A DNA stretch of 64,000 bases from Paenibacillus sonchi (lineage in GTDB: Bacteria; Bacillota; Bacilli; Paenibacillales; Paenibacillaceae): contig NZ_CP068595.1 in assembly GCF_016772475.1 (NCBI RefSeq), positions 6,758,001 through 6,822,000 on the forward strand, given 5' to 3'. Both the position numbers and the translations under genes were made by a program. Each line of letters begins with the position of its first letter. Position 1 is the first letter of the stretch. Under the pieces are notes generated by a model. It was not told the origin of the DNA and did not search any database. It saw only the letters and a program-made list of their open reading frames with translations. Below, one piece after another: positions 29,716-38,323 of the stretch.

Positions 29716-30705
29716 TCAGGCGCTGCGCTGATTCGTTTGGGATAATTCCAGGCTAGCCGGGACAGCCTGCCGGCTCTGCTGGCCTGAAATGAAGAACAGT
29801 GCCGTCCAGATCAGCGCAAAGCCAATAATTTGCGGCAAGGTGACAAGCTGGTGGTAGACAACCCAGTTGATCAGGATGCCCGTCATCGGAAAGCTGAGCT
29901 CGGCTAGAGTTGCATAGGAAGCTTTGGTAGTGTTAAGGCCTTTGTAATAGAGCAGCATGCTGAGCAGTCCGGGCAGCAGCGCCTGCAGCAGCAGATTGAT
30001 CCCAATGGCAGCAGATGTGCCCAGGCCGCCATGGATCTGCCAAGGAGCTCCCTCCATGCTCGTAATCACGAACAGCAACGGCAGCGCCAGGATAAAGCGC
30101 AGTGAAGTCACCGTCTCGTACTTCATGGAACCCAGCAGGTATCGTCCCATAACTGTAGAACCGCCCCATAACGCGGCTGCTCCCAGCGCCATCAGGCTGC
30201 TGATGCTGATGAAGCTGTTCACATGCCCGAAGGGAATGGTCCAGCCGAAGGTCAGCAGGTAGGTTCCCGCCAGCGCGACGATAATCAGCGGCCCGAAGTT
30301 TTTGGGCAGGCGTTCCTTCAGAATGACAGCGGCCAGGCCGATAGCGAACAGCGGCTGCAGCTTTTGCAGCAGAAGAACCGCATTGAAGTCTCCGCTCGCC
30401 AAGGCCTGGGTGAACAGAATCGTAGCCACGGCAGAGCCGCCCCACGATACAATCAGCAGCGCAGCAGCCTGACGCAGCCGGACTCCCTTCAGTTCGGCGC
30501 GGTGGCGCCAGAGCACAGGGGCTGCTGCCAGAAAGAGCACGACATGCTCCAGCAGCACAATCTGTGACGAGGTCAGTGATTTCAGCAGAATAATGCGGAA
30601 CAGCGGGTCAACGCCCCACAGCGCCGCGCCCAGGACAACCAGCCAGAATCCGCTGCGCAGCGGCGCTGTGCGGACTCCTGAAGATGAAGCAGTAGCTTGA
30701 CTCAT
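29716..30705 (-). CDS. EamA/DMT-superfamily transporter, likely riboflavin importer
   Basis: 329 aa with ten membrane helices in two EamA repeats (first about 15-150, second about 165-310). Landmarks are VLGAALWGVDPLFR, VSWGGSAVATILFTQALASGDF, GTYLLTFGW and LGAAALWGGSTVMGRYL. The family moves many small metabolites. The specific call comes from context: an intact FMN riboswitch with a terminator lies in the 5' leader, and EamA-type riboflavin transporters controlled by FMN riboswitches (the ImpX group) are known. Substrate is therefore inferred, not read from the protein. RBS AAGGAG precedes ATG 30705. Confidence 0.8.
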   Translation of the reverse strand: MSQATASSSGVRTAPLRSGFWLVVLGAALWGVDPLFRIILLKSLTSSQIVLLEHVVLFLAAAPVLWRHRAELKGVRLRQAAALLIVSWGGSAVATILFTQALASGDFNAVLLLQKLQPLFAIGLAAVILKERLPKNFGPLIIVALAGTYLLTFGWTIPFGHVNSFISISSLMALGAAALWGGSTVMGRYLLGSMKYETVTSLRFILALPLLFVITSMEGAPWQIHGGLGTSAAIGINLLLQALLPGLLSMLLYYKGLNTTKASYATLAELSFPMTGILINWVVYHQLVTLPQIIGFALIWTALFFISGQQSRQAVPASLELSQTNQRSA

Positions 30706-30745
30706 AATTCATTCTCCTTGTCGATACAAACCCTCGATAAGAGAC

Positions 30746-30790
30746 CAAAACCCCCGGGTATCGCCTGAAAAGGGCGTAAACCGGGGGTTG
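30746..30790 (-). terminator. Expression-platform terminator of the second FMN riboswitch
   Basis: On the minus strand CAACCCCCGG pairs with CCCGGGGG after a loop that itself contains GCCCTTTTCAGGC, and is followed by TTTT. It lies between the aptamer and the EamA ATG, as expected for transcriptional control by FMN. Confidence 0.8.
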
Positions 30791-30832
30791 TTTAGGGCAA
30801 AGACATCAGAAATAAGCCTGACCTCTTCGTCT

Positions 30833-30979
30833 TATGATCCTCTCCCATCCGGACTTTACCGTCGGCTCTGGAATGGCACCAGATCAGTTCTTTTCTCTGA
30901 AGAGAAAAGAAGTCGCGGGCTTAGTTCGCTTTGAACATCACCGCCGGTCAGGAATTTCACCTTACCCCGAGAATCTTGT
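30833..30979 (-). promoter_or_regulatory. FMN riboswitch (RFN element) upstream of the EamA transporter
   Basis: The conserved blocks in order on the minus strand are GGGGTAAGGTGAAATTCC, TGACCGGCGGTGAT, AAGCCCGCGA, a variable arm TTTTCTCTTCAGAGAAAA, then CTGGTGCCATTCCAGAGCC, GACGGTAAAGTCCGGATGGG and AGAGGAT. This is a complete FMN aptamer, the second in the window. Upstream, TGGACG and TATTCT spaced 17 bases may be the promoter. Confidence 0.95.
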
Positions 30980-31103
30980 ATTCCGTTATATTTTTCACAA
31001 CCTCAGAATAACGCCGTTTGTGCTTTTCGTCCAGTCCCTTATGAAAATATTCACAGTTTTTTCATCAGCCATAGCATTTCCAGGGGCTGACCCCGCTCAG
31101 AAA

Positions 31104-31134
31104 TTGGAAGAAAGTATAATCGTTTAGATATAAT
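31104..31134 (+). promoter_or_regulatory. Candidate promoter of the PstS-like gene
   Basis: TTGGAA (31104-31109) and a perfect TATAAT (31129-31134) are 19 bases apart, about 50 bases before the GTG start. The spacing is long, so only moderate support. Confidence 0.35.
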
Positions 31135-31182
31135 AGAAATGTATGTATAACTATATTTTTGCTTCAGGAAAGAGAGGCTGCT

Positions 31183-32357
31183 GTGAAAAGATCCTTTGGT
31201 CTGAATCTGCTGTATACTGTCCTGATCCTAATTGTCCTTGCTGTCGCCGGATTTATCGGATACTTCATTACTGCACTAACCCTTGGACTGGCCTTCTACG
31301 CACCGCTTATCGTTGTCGTCGCCTGCGGGCTGGCTGCTTATTTTGTCATGACGGTCTTCCAGCTGCTCTCCCCCGGACCCGGAATCTGGGCATTGCTGTT
31401 TTTGCCGGGCTTTGCCTGCTGGCTACAGCCGGATACGAGCTGAACAAAGCCTATGTCAACAGCTTCGCTGTAGTGGATGACCGGGAGGTTGACCTTACGC
31501 AGTACAAGCCGTTCGACGCCCTCTCCAAGGCCGCGGTTCTGGAGCATCCCGCATCCTACCATATCCATGACCAGCTTCCGCGTCTGGATGGAGCAACGGC
31601 GCTTTACCCGCTCTATTCCGCTTTTGTGCAGGCGGTGTACCCGGAAGACAATTACGATCCCTATGAAATTAATGATCAGAACATCGTTATATGCTCCTCC
31701 ACCGCCTTCGCTTACAAACGGCTGATTGCCGGGGACAGTGACATTATTTTCGCCGCAGCCCCCTCGCCCGTCCAGCAAAAAGAGGCCAAGCGGGCGGGCA
31801 AAGAGCTGAAGCTCACGCCGATCGGACGCGAAGCGTTTGTCTTTTTTGTCAACAAACGCAACCCGGTGTCTTCCCTGAGCACAGATCAGGTGAAAGACAT
31901 TTATTCCGGCAAAGTGAGGAACTGGAAAGAGGTTGGCGGTAAACATGAACGCATCCGGGCCTTTCAGCGGGACGAGGGCAGCGGCAGCCAGACCATGCTG
32001 GAGAAAATCATGGCTGGGCGAACGCTGATGTCACCCCCGCAGGAGGATGTGATGGATTTGATGAGCGGCATCATCAGCCAGACCTCCGACTACCGCAACT
32101 TCAAAAATGCGCTGGGCTTCAGCTTTTTGTTCTATGCCTCGGAGATGAATGCAAATCATCACATCAAGCTGCTGGCCATCGATGGTGTACAGCCTGACAA
32201 AGAGAGCATACGCAGCGGAAAATATCCGATGACCACCGAATTTTATGCCGTAACCGCAGGAAGCGTGAATCCGAATGTCCAGCCGTTTCTGGACTGGATG
32301 CAGTCGGCCGAGGGGCAGGAGCTGGTAGAGAAGACGGGGTATACTTCATTGAAGTAG
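31183..32357 (+). CDS. Membrane-anchored PstS-like substrate-binding protein (frameshift near 31378-31380)
   Basis: Repaired length 391 aa. GTG 31183 follows AGAGAGG. The N-terminus has about three membrane helices (LLYTVLILIVLAVAGFIGYF, LAFYAPLIVVVACGLAAYF and LGIAVFAGLCLLATAGY), joined after restoring one C at 31378-31380. The soluble domain is the PBP-like/PstS type: LYPLYSAFVQAVYP, DIIFAAAPS, VFFVNKRNPVSSLS, DIYSGKVRNWKEVGG and RDEGSGSQTMLE, which hold the anion-binding loop residues. Usual PstS proteins are lipoproteins with an ABC operon; here no permease is near. It may serve a sensory role or bind another oxyanion; that is speculation. Confidence 0.8.
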
Positions 32358-32409
32358 ACTGATTTGTGGAATGAAGAAGGAAAGGCGCTTTTGGCTCCAA
32401 ATCAAGAAA

Positions 32410-32432
32410 TCTGCTGCACGAAATGCAGCAGA
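32410..32432 (+). terminator. Perfect hairpin after the PstS-like gene
   Basis: TCTGCTGCA and TGCAGCAGA form a nine-base perfect stem with a five-base loop. It lies 50 bases past the stop codon. There is no clear T-run after it, so it may be a transcript-stabilising hairpin or a weak terminator. Confidence 0.4.
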
Positions 32433-32466
32433 ATGTGATTCGCCGCAGAACCTCTCAGCTTTCTAT

Positions 32467-32510
32467 TGTACAAAGTGCAATCAACTGGTGTACAAAGTGC
32501 AATCAACCGG
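32467..32510. repeat. Tandem 22-bp repeat in an intergenic gap
   Basis: Two adjacent 22-base units, 32467-32488 and 32489-32510, begin TGTACAAAGTGCAATCAAC and differ at one base (CTGG versus CCGG at the end). TGTACA is itself a palindrome. The copies end 52 bases before the convergent esterase stop codon. Role unknown. Confidence 0.75.
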
Positions 32511-32561
32511 AAATTAATCCTTCAAAAATACCCGCCTGCTCTCCGACCTCATGGTAATCAA

Positions 32562-34078
32562 TCAGCCCCGTGAATCGCTGGTCCCGGCGGAAAAAACCTT
32601 AGGCCAATTGGCCTGCGCAGCAAACAAACGCCGGCGTTTGTCCGCATCCGGGTCCTGCACCACCCGCGTCTCTCCGTCAAAGATTAGGGTTGCACGCGAG
32701 TCCGTTCTGTACTGCGGCCATTCCAGGTTAGCAAGGGAAGGGTTCCCGTGATGCGCAAACGCCGTCCAGGTCTTCTGCATCACCTCGGACAGCCTTTGCA
32801 TTTCCGGCGTAACCGTCAAGCCGTATTGCTTCAGCAGATGCAGGTTGCCGAACACGTACAGAATTTCAGCGCCGTGAACCGCCTTTTCCAGCAGCGGGTG
32901 GCCTTCAACCGTCCAGTCGAAGCGGTACATCCACACAGGTGCTGCCGCAGACTGGCTCTCTGCGAAGGCAATTGAGCTGCCCCAGAAAAAAGGTCGGTCA
33001 GAAACGCTGCCTGTCCCTCCCAGGACTTCGGGTAACCGCCGGCAAGCTCTGCCAGATCGTCAATGCCCATCAGCAGCTCCAGCGATTTCAGTGACTGCTC
33101 GAAGCTCTCGCCCGGGCGTTCTTCCCGGAAGAACAGGTTCCCTTCATGAAGGTTGGTGCCGATCAGCAGCGGAATCCCGCGTGCCGCTCCGCCCGCTACA
33201 GCTTCAGCAGGATCGGCCGGCAAAGTGGCAGGCTCCACGACCGGCTGAAAAAACATGCTGAGCGCTTCACCGGACAGCTTATAGGTCATCCGCGCCGCAG
33301 CTGCCAGAATCTGCTCCGCCGGAAGGTGGTCCAGGAGCGCAAGGCCGCTGCCTGGCGCAAGCCCCAGCTCAGCCAGCAGTGCGGCACCGATCTCCAGAGC
33401 CTGCTGCGGCGGCAGGCTCTGGGCGGCACCGCTCTCCATGATCGCGCCTGCGAACAGGCCGCCCGCAGCAGGCATCGCCAGCAGTGCAGCGATGCTCATG
33501 CTGCCTGCGGATTCCCCAAAGACGGTAACGCGCTGCGGATTCCCCCCAAAGGCGGCAATATTGCCCTGTACCCATTCCAGGGCGGCAATCTGGTCCAGGA
33601 GGCCTGCATTGGAGGCGAGGTCTCCGCCAAATGGGGACAGGTGCAGAAATCCGAACGGCCCCAGCCGGTAATTCACCGTAACCAGAACAACCTTGCCATT
33701 ACGGGCCATGCAGGCACCGTCGAACATCGGCTGGCTTCCAGCGCCGGTCACAAAGGTCCCTCCGTGTATCCAGACCATCACCGGCAGGCTCTCCCCGGCT
33801 TCGGCAGGCGACCAGACATTCAGGTATAGACAGTCTTCAGAATATTCCGGAGATAATCCGCCAAACCGGGTGCTGCTGGTGCTCACGGGCTGATGGCTGA
33901 CCGGACTGAACGCCAGCGCCTCTCTGACGGAATCCCACGGCTGCGGCGGCTGTGGTGCACGAAACCGCAGCTTCCCGACTGGCGGAGCGGCAAAAGGAAT
34001 CCCGCGCCACACCTTTACGCCCCCCTCCTCCGTCCCTTGCAGCTTTCCATATAAAGTAGTGACCAGTGTTGCTGTCAT
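32562..34078 (-). CDS. Carboxylesterase / para-nitrobenzyl esterase family (frameshift near 32986-32991)
   Basis: 505 aa after repair, a type B carboxylesterase with alpha/beta-hydrolase fold. The early VWRGIPFAAPPVGKLRFRAP, the oxyanion segment VMVWIHGGTFVTGAG and the nucleophile elbow VTVFGESAGSMSI are clear; the last part holds the His in AFAHHGNPSL. One base is missing from the A6 run at 32986-32991, and LFFWGSSIAFAES reads through once restored. No signal peptide, so cytosolic. B. subtilis PnbA is the nearest named type, and true substrates are unknown. It is 19 bases upstream of the AI-2E gene's stop, in the same direction. Confidence 0.88.
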
Positions 34079-34097
34079 ATCTATCTACCTCTTCCCG

Positions 34098-35252
34098 TTA
34101 TTCCTTGGTTTCTTCAATTTGTTTATAGAGTCCCGAGCGGAAGCGGAACCACTGGAAGACATGGGTAACGACCACTTTCAGCACAGCATAGCCCGGCACA
34201 GCCAGAATGATTCCAAGCACTCCGAACATTTTACCGGCAAATATAATGACAAATATAATCGTAATCGGATGAATTTTCAGCGTTTTGCCCATGATTTGCG
34301 GGGAAATGAACTTGCCTTCAATCAGTTGGACTGCGGTCCACACGCACACCATTTTCAGCAGCATGAACGGAGAAGTCACCAGTGCAACGATCAAGGCCGG
34401 AGTAATCGCAATTGCCGGACCCAGATAGGGGACGACCGCTGTACAGGCAGCGACAATCGCCAGCACCAGCGAATATTCGAGTCCGATAATCAAATATCCG
34501 ATGTAGAGCAAGGCGCCGATACAGCAGCTGACAATAATCTGCCCGCGGATATAGGAAGCCACCTGGCTGTTCATCTCCGACATAACCATGCGGGTCTGCG
34601 GCCGCAGTGCGGTCGGGATAAATCTCATCAGATAATCCGGCAGCCTTTTGCCGTCGCGCAGCAGGTAGAACAGAATAAAGGGAGTAGTCACCAAAGCCAG
34701 CACAATTTCCGTCAGCGCCCCCACAAAATTCCCGACGCCGCTCACGGCATTGTTCAGAAAAGAGGTCCCCCATGCGGTTACTTTGCTTGTGATGTCAGTG
34801 AAATCCGTCCCAACATTCTCCTGAATTTGTTCGAACAGCTTACTGCCGGTCAAGTCGATAAATTCCTGCTGAATCTGGTCACTGTATTTAGGAAAATTAT
34901 CAATCAGGCCAACCAGCTGGGTGCGGATCATAGGTATTACTGTAAGCAGGATCAGCGTAATGATACCAGCGATAAGCAGAAATAGAATGACGATGCCGTA
35001 AGGGCGTCTGATTTTGCTCCTTTTCTCCATCCGGTCAACCAGCGGATTCAATAGATAGTAGGCAATTCCCGACAGCAGCAGCGGTGCGGCCACGGTATGC
35101 AGCAGGACTGAAATCGGCTTGAAGATAAAAGGAATTTTGGCAAACACCAGAATGTTTACTCCGATCAGCAGCACAATCAGCAGTGTTACCACGAATCGGT
35201 TATTGAGAAAAAACTTTTTGAACTTCTCCGGCCATACCTGCAGCCTCTCCAT
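34098..35252 (-). CDS. AI-2E family transporter
   Basis: 384 aa with about eight membrane helices. Signatures include the N-terminal helix FVVTLLIVLLIGVNILVF, the extracellular coiled segment LIDNFPKYSDQIQQEFIDL, the C-terminal FFLYL-like FILFYLLRDGKRLPDYL, and PYLGPAIAITPALIVAL before EGKFISPQIMGKTLKIHP, the family hallmark. Some family members export AI-2; others are Na+/H+ antiporters or have no known substrate. The ATG follows AAGGGGG. Probably co-transcribed with the esterase downstream. Confidence 0.9.
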   Translation of the reverse strand: MERLQVWPEKFKKFFLNNRFVVTLLIVLLIGVNILVFAKIPFIFKPISVLLHTVAAPLLLSGIAYYLLNPLVDRMEKRSKIRRPYGIVILFLLIAGIITLILLTVIPMIRTQLVGLIDNFPKYSDQIQQEFIDLTGSKLFEQIQENVGTDFTDITSKVTAWGTSFLNNAVSGVGNFVGALTEIVLALVTTPFILFYLLRDGKRLPDYLMRFIPTALRPQTRMVMSEMNSQVASYIRGQIIVSCCIGALLYIGYLIIGLEYSLVLAIVAACTAVVPYLGPAIAITPALIVALVTSPFMLLKMVCVWTAVQLIEGKFISPQIMGKTLKIHPITIIFVIIFAGKMFGVLGIILAVPGYAVLKVVVTHVFQWFRFRSGLYKQIEETKE

Positions 35253-35408
35253 GATGCCGTCCCCCTTAACACAAATGCCTCTTTGTATGTGTGATTATTT
35301 GCACTTTGTATTAGCATAGTCAACATGGGGGCAGCAAGTCAAATTTCGGCAGGTCAGTGAAACCAGGAATTCCTACTGCCCGAAAACTCTGCTTAAGTAC
35401 TTAAACGC

Positions 35409-36221
35409 TTAGTCAAACTTGAGATCTGCAATTTGGCCCGCGTGCTGAAAGCCGATCGACTGATAGACCTTGTTGGAGTCCGGATTTTTGCCGTCCGCAT
35501 AGAGCACCGGTGTTAACCCTTCGTCCAGCAGCCGGCCGCACAGGGCCGCAACCAATGCGCTGGCATAGCCCTGCTTGCGGTGGCCGGAAGGGGTATATAC
35601 ATCATTAATCCGTGCATGTCTGGCGGAACGATGAGTGATTTTGGCCATCGATACAGGAGTATGATCTTCCGTCCACAAATACAGATTGCCGGATGCGGCA
35701 TCCTCCGCTGCAATCTTCCAAAAATCCTCCGCCCGGAGCCTTTCGCCAAACGCATCCTTCATGAACCCGGCCATAAAACCGGCAATCACCGGAACATGCT
35801 CAGCCTTGGCCTGCTCCAGGCTCCCCCTGACTTCAGCAGGCTTCCGCACCATCTGGCACTGATAGGCCTCCAGCATCATATGCGTATGGTAGAGCTTGCC
35901 CTGGCCTCCGCAAAAAACCTCCGCAAACATCTTCGCCGTCTCAGGCTGTGCAGAAATGCCCGGAAATTCATAAGTCCGCACCCATTCCGCCAGCTGCTGC
36001 ACCAGTTTGATCTGCTGTCCTTCGTCAAGTTCTCCAGATACCCACAGCCAGGGATTATGTCCCTGGGATTGCGCAAAAATCAGCTTGCGGTCTGCGGTGG
36101 TCAGCCGGATCGCTTCGGGATATTCGGTAATCCGGTGGATCAGATTATACCGTACTTCCTCCTGCTTGAACGCCTCACTTTGCAGCACCATATCCCCTGT
36201 CTCAAAGCTCACAAACATCAC
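35409..36221 (-). CDS. GNAT-family N-acetyltransferase
   Basis: 270 aa. The C-terminal GNAT fold holds motif A, DVYTPSGHRKQGYASALVAAL, with the acetyl-CoA pyrophosphate loop, then YADGKNPDSNKVYQSIGF. The N-terminal 130 residues form a second, degenerate GNAT-like half (LWVSGELDEGQQIKLVQQL), as in other two-domain members. Acceptor substrate is unknown. GTG 36221 or ATG 36218 follow AAGGGGG; I keep the GTG. No partner genes are apparent. Confidence 0.85.
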   Translation of the reverse strand: MMFVSFETGDMVLQSEAFKQEEVRYNLIHRITEYPEAIRLTTADRKLIFAQSQGHNPWLWVSGELDEGQQIKLVQQLAEWVRTYEFPGISAQPETAKMFAEVFCGGQGKLYHTHMMLEAYQCQMVRKPAEVRGSLEQAKAEHVPVIAGFMAGFMKDAFGERLRAEDFWKIAAEDAASGNLYLWTEDHTPVSMAKITHRSARHARINDVYTPSGHRKQGYASALVAALCGRLLDEGLTPVLYADGKNPDSNKVYQSIGFQHAGQIADLKFD

Positions 36222-36280
36222 GGTTCCCCCTTAATTTTCCTGTTCCTCTCAATCATAGACCCCCCTTCTGCAAAAATAAA

Positions 36281-36322
36281 TAGCCCGCCGCCAATGGATT
36301 TCCGGCAGCAGGCTGTTCCTGT
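36281..36322 (-). terminator. Possible imperfect terminator after the ferredoxin-like gene
   Basis: Minus-strand AGCCTGCTGCCGG can pair imperfectly with CGGCGGGCT, followed by ATTTATTTTTGC. The stem is broken by one or two unpaired bases, so support is limited. Confidence 0.4.
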
Positions 36323-36377
36323 CTGTGTTCATACGGGGGAGGGATTTATGCATCGTTCCCCGCCCCCGCTCCCTTTT

Positions 36378-36737
36378 TCATTTTTTCTTTTTACCCTTGG
36401 CGCCTTTTCCGGTCTGTGCCTGCAGCCCGCCATCGTAGGTATAGAGGATATGATCTTCAAGCTGCTTCCCTTTGAGCATCTTCCGCACCAGTTTTTTACC
36501 TGCCTTGGGCGTCATCTCCCTATACCAGACGCCTTCCGGATAAGCGATCACAATACAGGCATCCGAGCATCTCCCGTTGCATTCGGTCACGGTGGTATGT
36601 ATTTTGCTTGCAGCCCCTTGCTTCTCAATCTCATCCTCAATGGCTTCCGCCACTTCTTCGCCTGCATTCTTCCTGCAGCTGCTGCCGCCGCAGATCAGCA
36701 GATGGCTGAGCGTGCCTTGCAAATTCCAGGTCGTCAT
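36378..36737 (-). CDS. Thioredoxin-like [2Fe-2S] ferredoxin-domain protein
   Basis: 119 aa. The protein opens with HLLICGGSSCRKNAGEEVAE and continues KIHTTVTECNGRCSDACIVIAYPEG, with cysteines placed as in the thioredoxin-fold 2Fe-2S ferredoxins and related cobaltochelatase-adjacent proteins. The central VWYREMTPKAGKKLVRKML region then leads to a lysine-rich tail (GKGAKGKKKK). It likely carries one 2Fe-2S cluster and shuttles electrons. No partner gene is next to it, so the pathway is unknown. Confidence 0.75.
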   Translation of the reverse strand: MTTWNLQGTLSHLLICGGSSCRKNAGEEVAEAIEDEIEKQGAASKIHTTVTECNGRCSDACIVIAYPEGVWYREMTPKAGKKLVRKMLKGKQLEDHILYTYDGGLQAQTGKGAKGKKKK

Positions 36738-36960
36738 GACTGCCGCGCCCCCTTCTGAACACTTATACCCCGTTTACGGATCATTCTAAACTCTAGTGAT
36801 TCCTTGGGGGACCGTCAAGTCGCGTGGTTTGGGGTTCCGCCTTAAATCCTCCTCCCGGAATGTTGGTTATCCGTCTCAGGGATGGGGATAATACCGTTAA
36901 CCCGCCAGATCTGCAAGGGCTTATCCTTGATTATCAGAAAGAAGAAGGAGAACAACACCC

Positions 36961-37188
36961 ATGAAAATCCTTTTGATTTACGCTATGCTTATCATCCTGG
37001 GCTTATCCATGGTGATTTCGGTAGATTGGTTAACCGGAACCCCATTCTCCCAGTCATTCAACTTCCTCACCAAAATCTTTATTACTACAACCTTCCAGGA
37101 ACTGGTGGTGATTATTATATTTCTTGTTCTTCCGGTGATCCAAGTAGCCGTGGAGGCTGGCAAAAAGAAGAAGAAGCACAGCCACTAA
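36961..37188 (+). CDS. Small two-helix membrane protein
   Basis: 75 aa with a good GAAGGAG site before ATG 36961. Two membrane helices (LLIYAMLIILGLSMVISV, about 3-22; ELVVIIIFLVLPVIQVAVEA, about 48-68) and a KKKKKHSH tail. It runs toward gerAB and overlaps its 3' end by four bases. Germinant-receptor operons in Bacillus often include a small two-helix D subunit of this size; this could be a detached one, but its opposite strand makes that only a guess. No domain is recognised. Confidence 0.65.
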   Translation: MKILLIYAMLIILGLSMVISVDWLTGTPFSQSFNFLTKIFITTTFQELVVIIIFLVLPVIQVAVEAGKKKKKHSH

Positions 37189-38288
37189 GGCTGCCTGTAC
37201 CAGCCAAACCGCTTTCGGATGAGGTGGACAAGAAACAGCAGAATCGGTACAACCGCACAAAGGACAGAGAGGAAGTACTTCAAAAACACTTTCCCCTCAT
37301 TTAAATGGCTGGTGTAATTCTCCGCACTGATAAACGAGGTGAACAATACAATGACTCCTACAGGCACAACCAGCCTTCGGTAATCTTTAACCTTGAACAG
37401 ATCCGCTGTGATCACTGTCGCCGCAAAACAATAAATGGACATTTTAAAGAACACCCCGATAATCAGGGTCAGAATCACAAGCGCATCCAGACGCTGGATA
37501 AAATCAGCAACGTTCACCAGCGTTATTGTTGTATAAATAGGAAAAGCTGCTCTGCTGTAAATGTCCATTCCGAGAACGGAGATTTCAATCGCATGGGTGA
37601 AGCAGAGCAGAAATCCGCTTAGAATAATCGCGGTGATGCCCATTTTTCCCGATATTCCGGATTTCTTTAAATAAGGTAGAACCGTTGTGAAGCATACCAG
37701 TTCGCCAAAGGGGAATATCCAGATGTTCGGATACGCGGAAGTCAAGGCATCCATCCAATCCTTGTAGTGCAAGGGGAACAGATTCTTAAAATCAACCAGG
37801 CCCGCCATAATCACCACTCCATTGCACACCAGGCCCATGATCATCATCATCCAAAAGTAAATCTCTGCGGTTCTGGCAAACACCTCAATTCCCTTGTTCA
37901 GAATATACATAACAGCAATGACCATAATCGAATTAATGATCAGGATCGGCGTTCTATCGTAGGAGGCCGAGATCAGGAGATCTCCCGCCTCCCGCAAATT
38001 TCTGGAGCCGTTGAACATCAGCACCGGAATATACAGCAGGCTTAGCGGCCAGCCGATATATTTGCCAAGTATTTTCCGGGTATAGCCGCTGATGATCAAA
38101 TTCGGAAATTGGCGGTAGAGATCATTGTAGATCAGATACAGCAGAACCCCACCGGGCAGGGCCATCAGAATCGACAGCCATACCGCATGGCCGCTCTCCA
38201 GTCCAATGGGAATCACTATAGCGGTTCCCATTTCAAACAGCACAATCATAGCAAATATTTGACTGGGGCCGATGACCTCTTTTTTCAT
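37185..38288 (-). CDS. gerAB: Spore germination receptor subunit B (GerAB family permease)
   Basis: 367 aa with ten or more membrane helices of the amino-acid-permease type. Landmarks are GPSQIFAMIVLFEMGTAIVIP near the N-terminus, FNGSRNLREAGDLL and FPFGELVCFTTVLPYL. GerAB subunits bind the germinant. It is last in the gerAA-gerAC-gerAB order; the gap from gerAC is 35 bases. GerB subunits are about 365 aa, so this is complete. Which germinant it recognises cannot be told from sequence. Confidence 0.9.
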   Translation of the reverse strand: MKKEVIGPSQIFAMIVLFEMGTAIVIPIGLESGHAVWLSILMALPGGVLLYLIYNDLYRQFPNLIISGYTRKILGKYIGWPLSLLYIPVLMFNGSRNLREAGDLLISASYDRTPILIINSIMVIAVMYILNKGIEVFARTAEIYFWMMMIMGLVCNGVVIMAGLVDFKNLFPLHYKDWMDALTSAYPNIWIFPFGELVCFTTVLPYLKKSGISGKMGITAIILSGFLLCFTHAIEISVLGMDIYSRAAFPIYTTITLVNVADFIQRLDALVILTLIIGVFFKMSIYCFAATVITADLFKVKDYRRLVVPVGVIVLFTSFISAENYTSHLNEGKVFLKYFLSVLCAVVPILLFLVHLIRKRFGWYRQP

Positions 38289-38323
38289 ATCGCAGTCTCC
38301 CTGTCCTATTCAATCAGAATCGG

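Noticed and set aside
35580..36758. A 392-codon open frame on the + strand
   Set aside because: Antisense to the GNAT and ferredoxin-like genes; no domain and no start signal.
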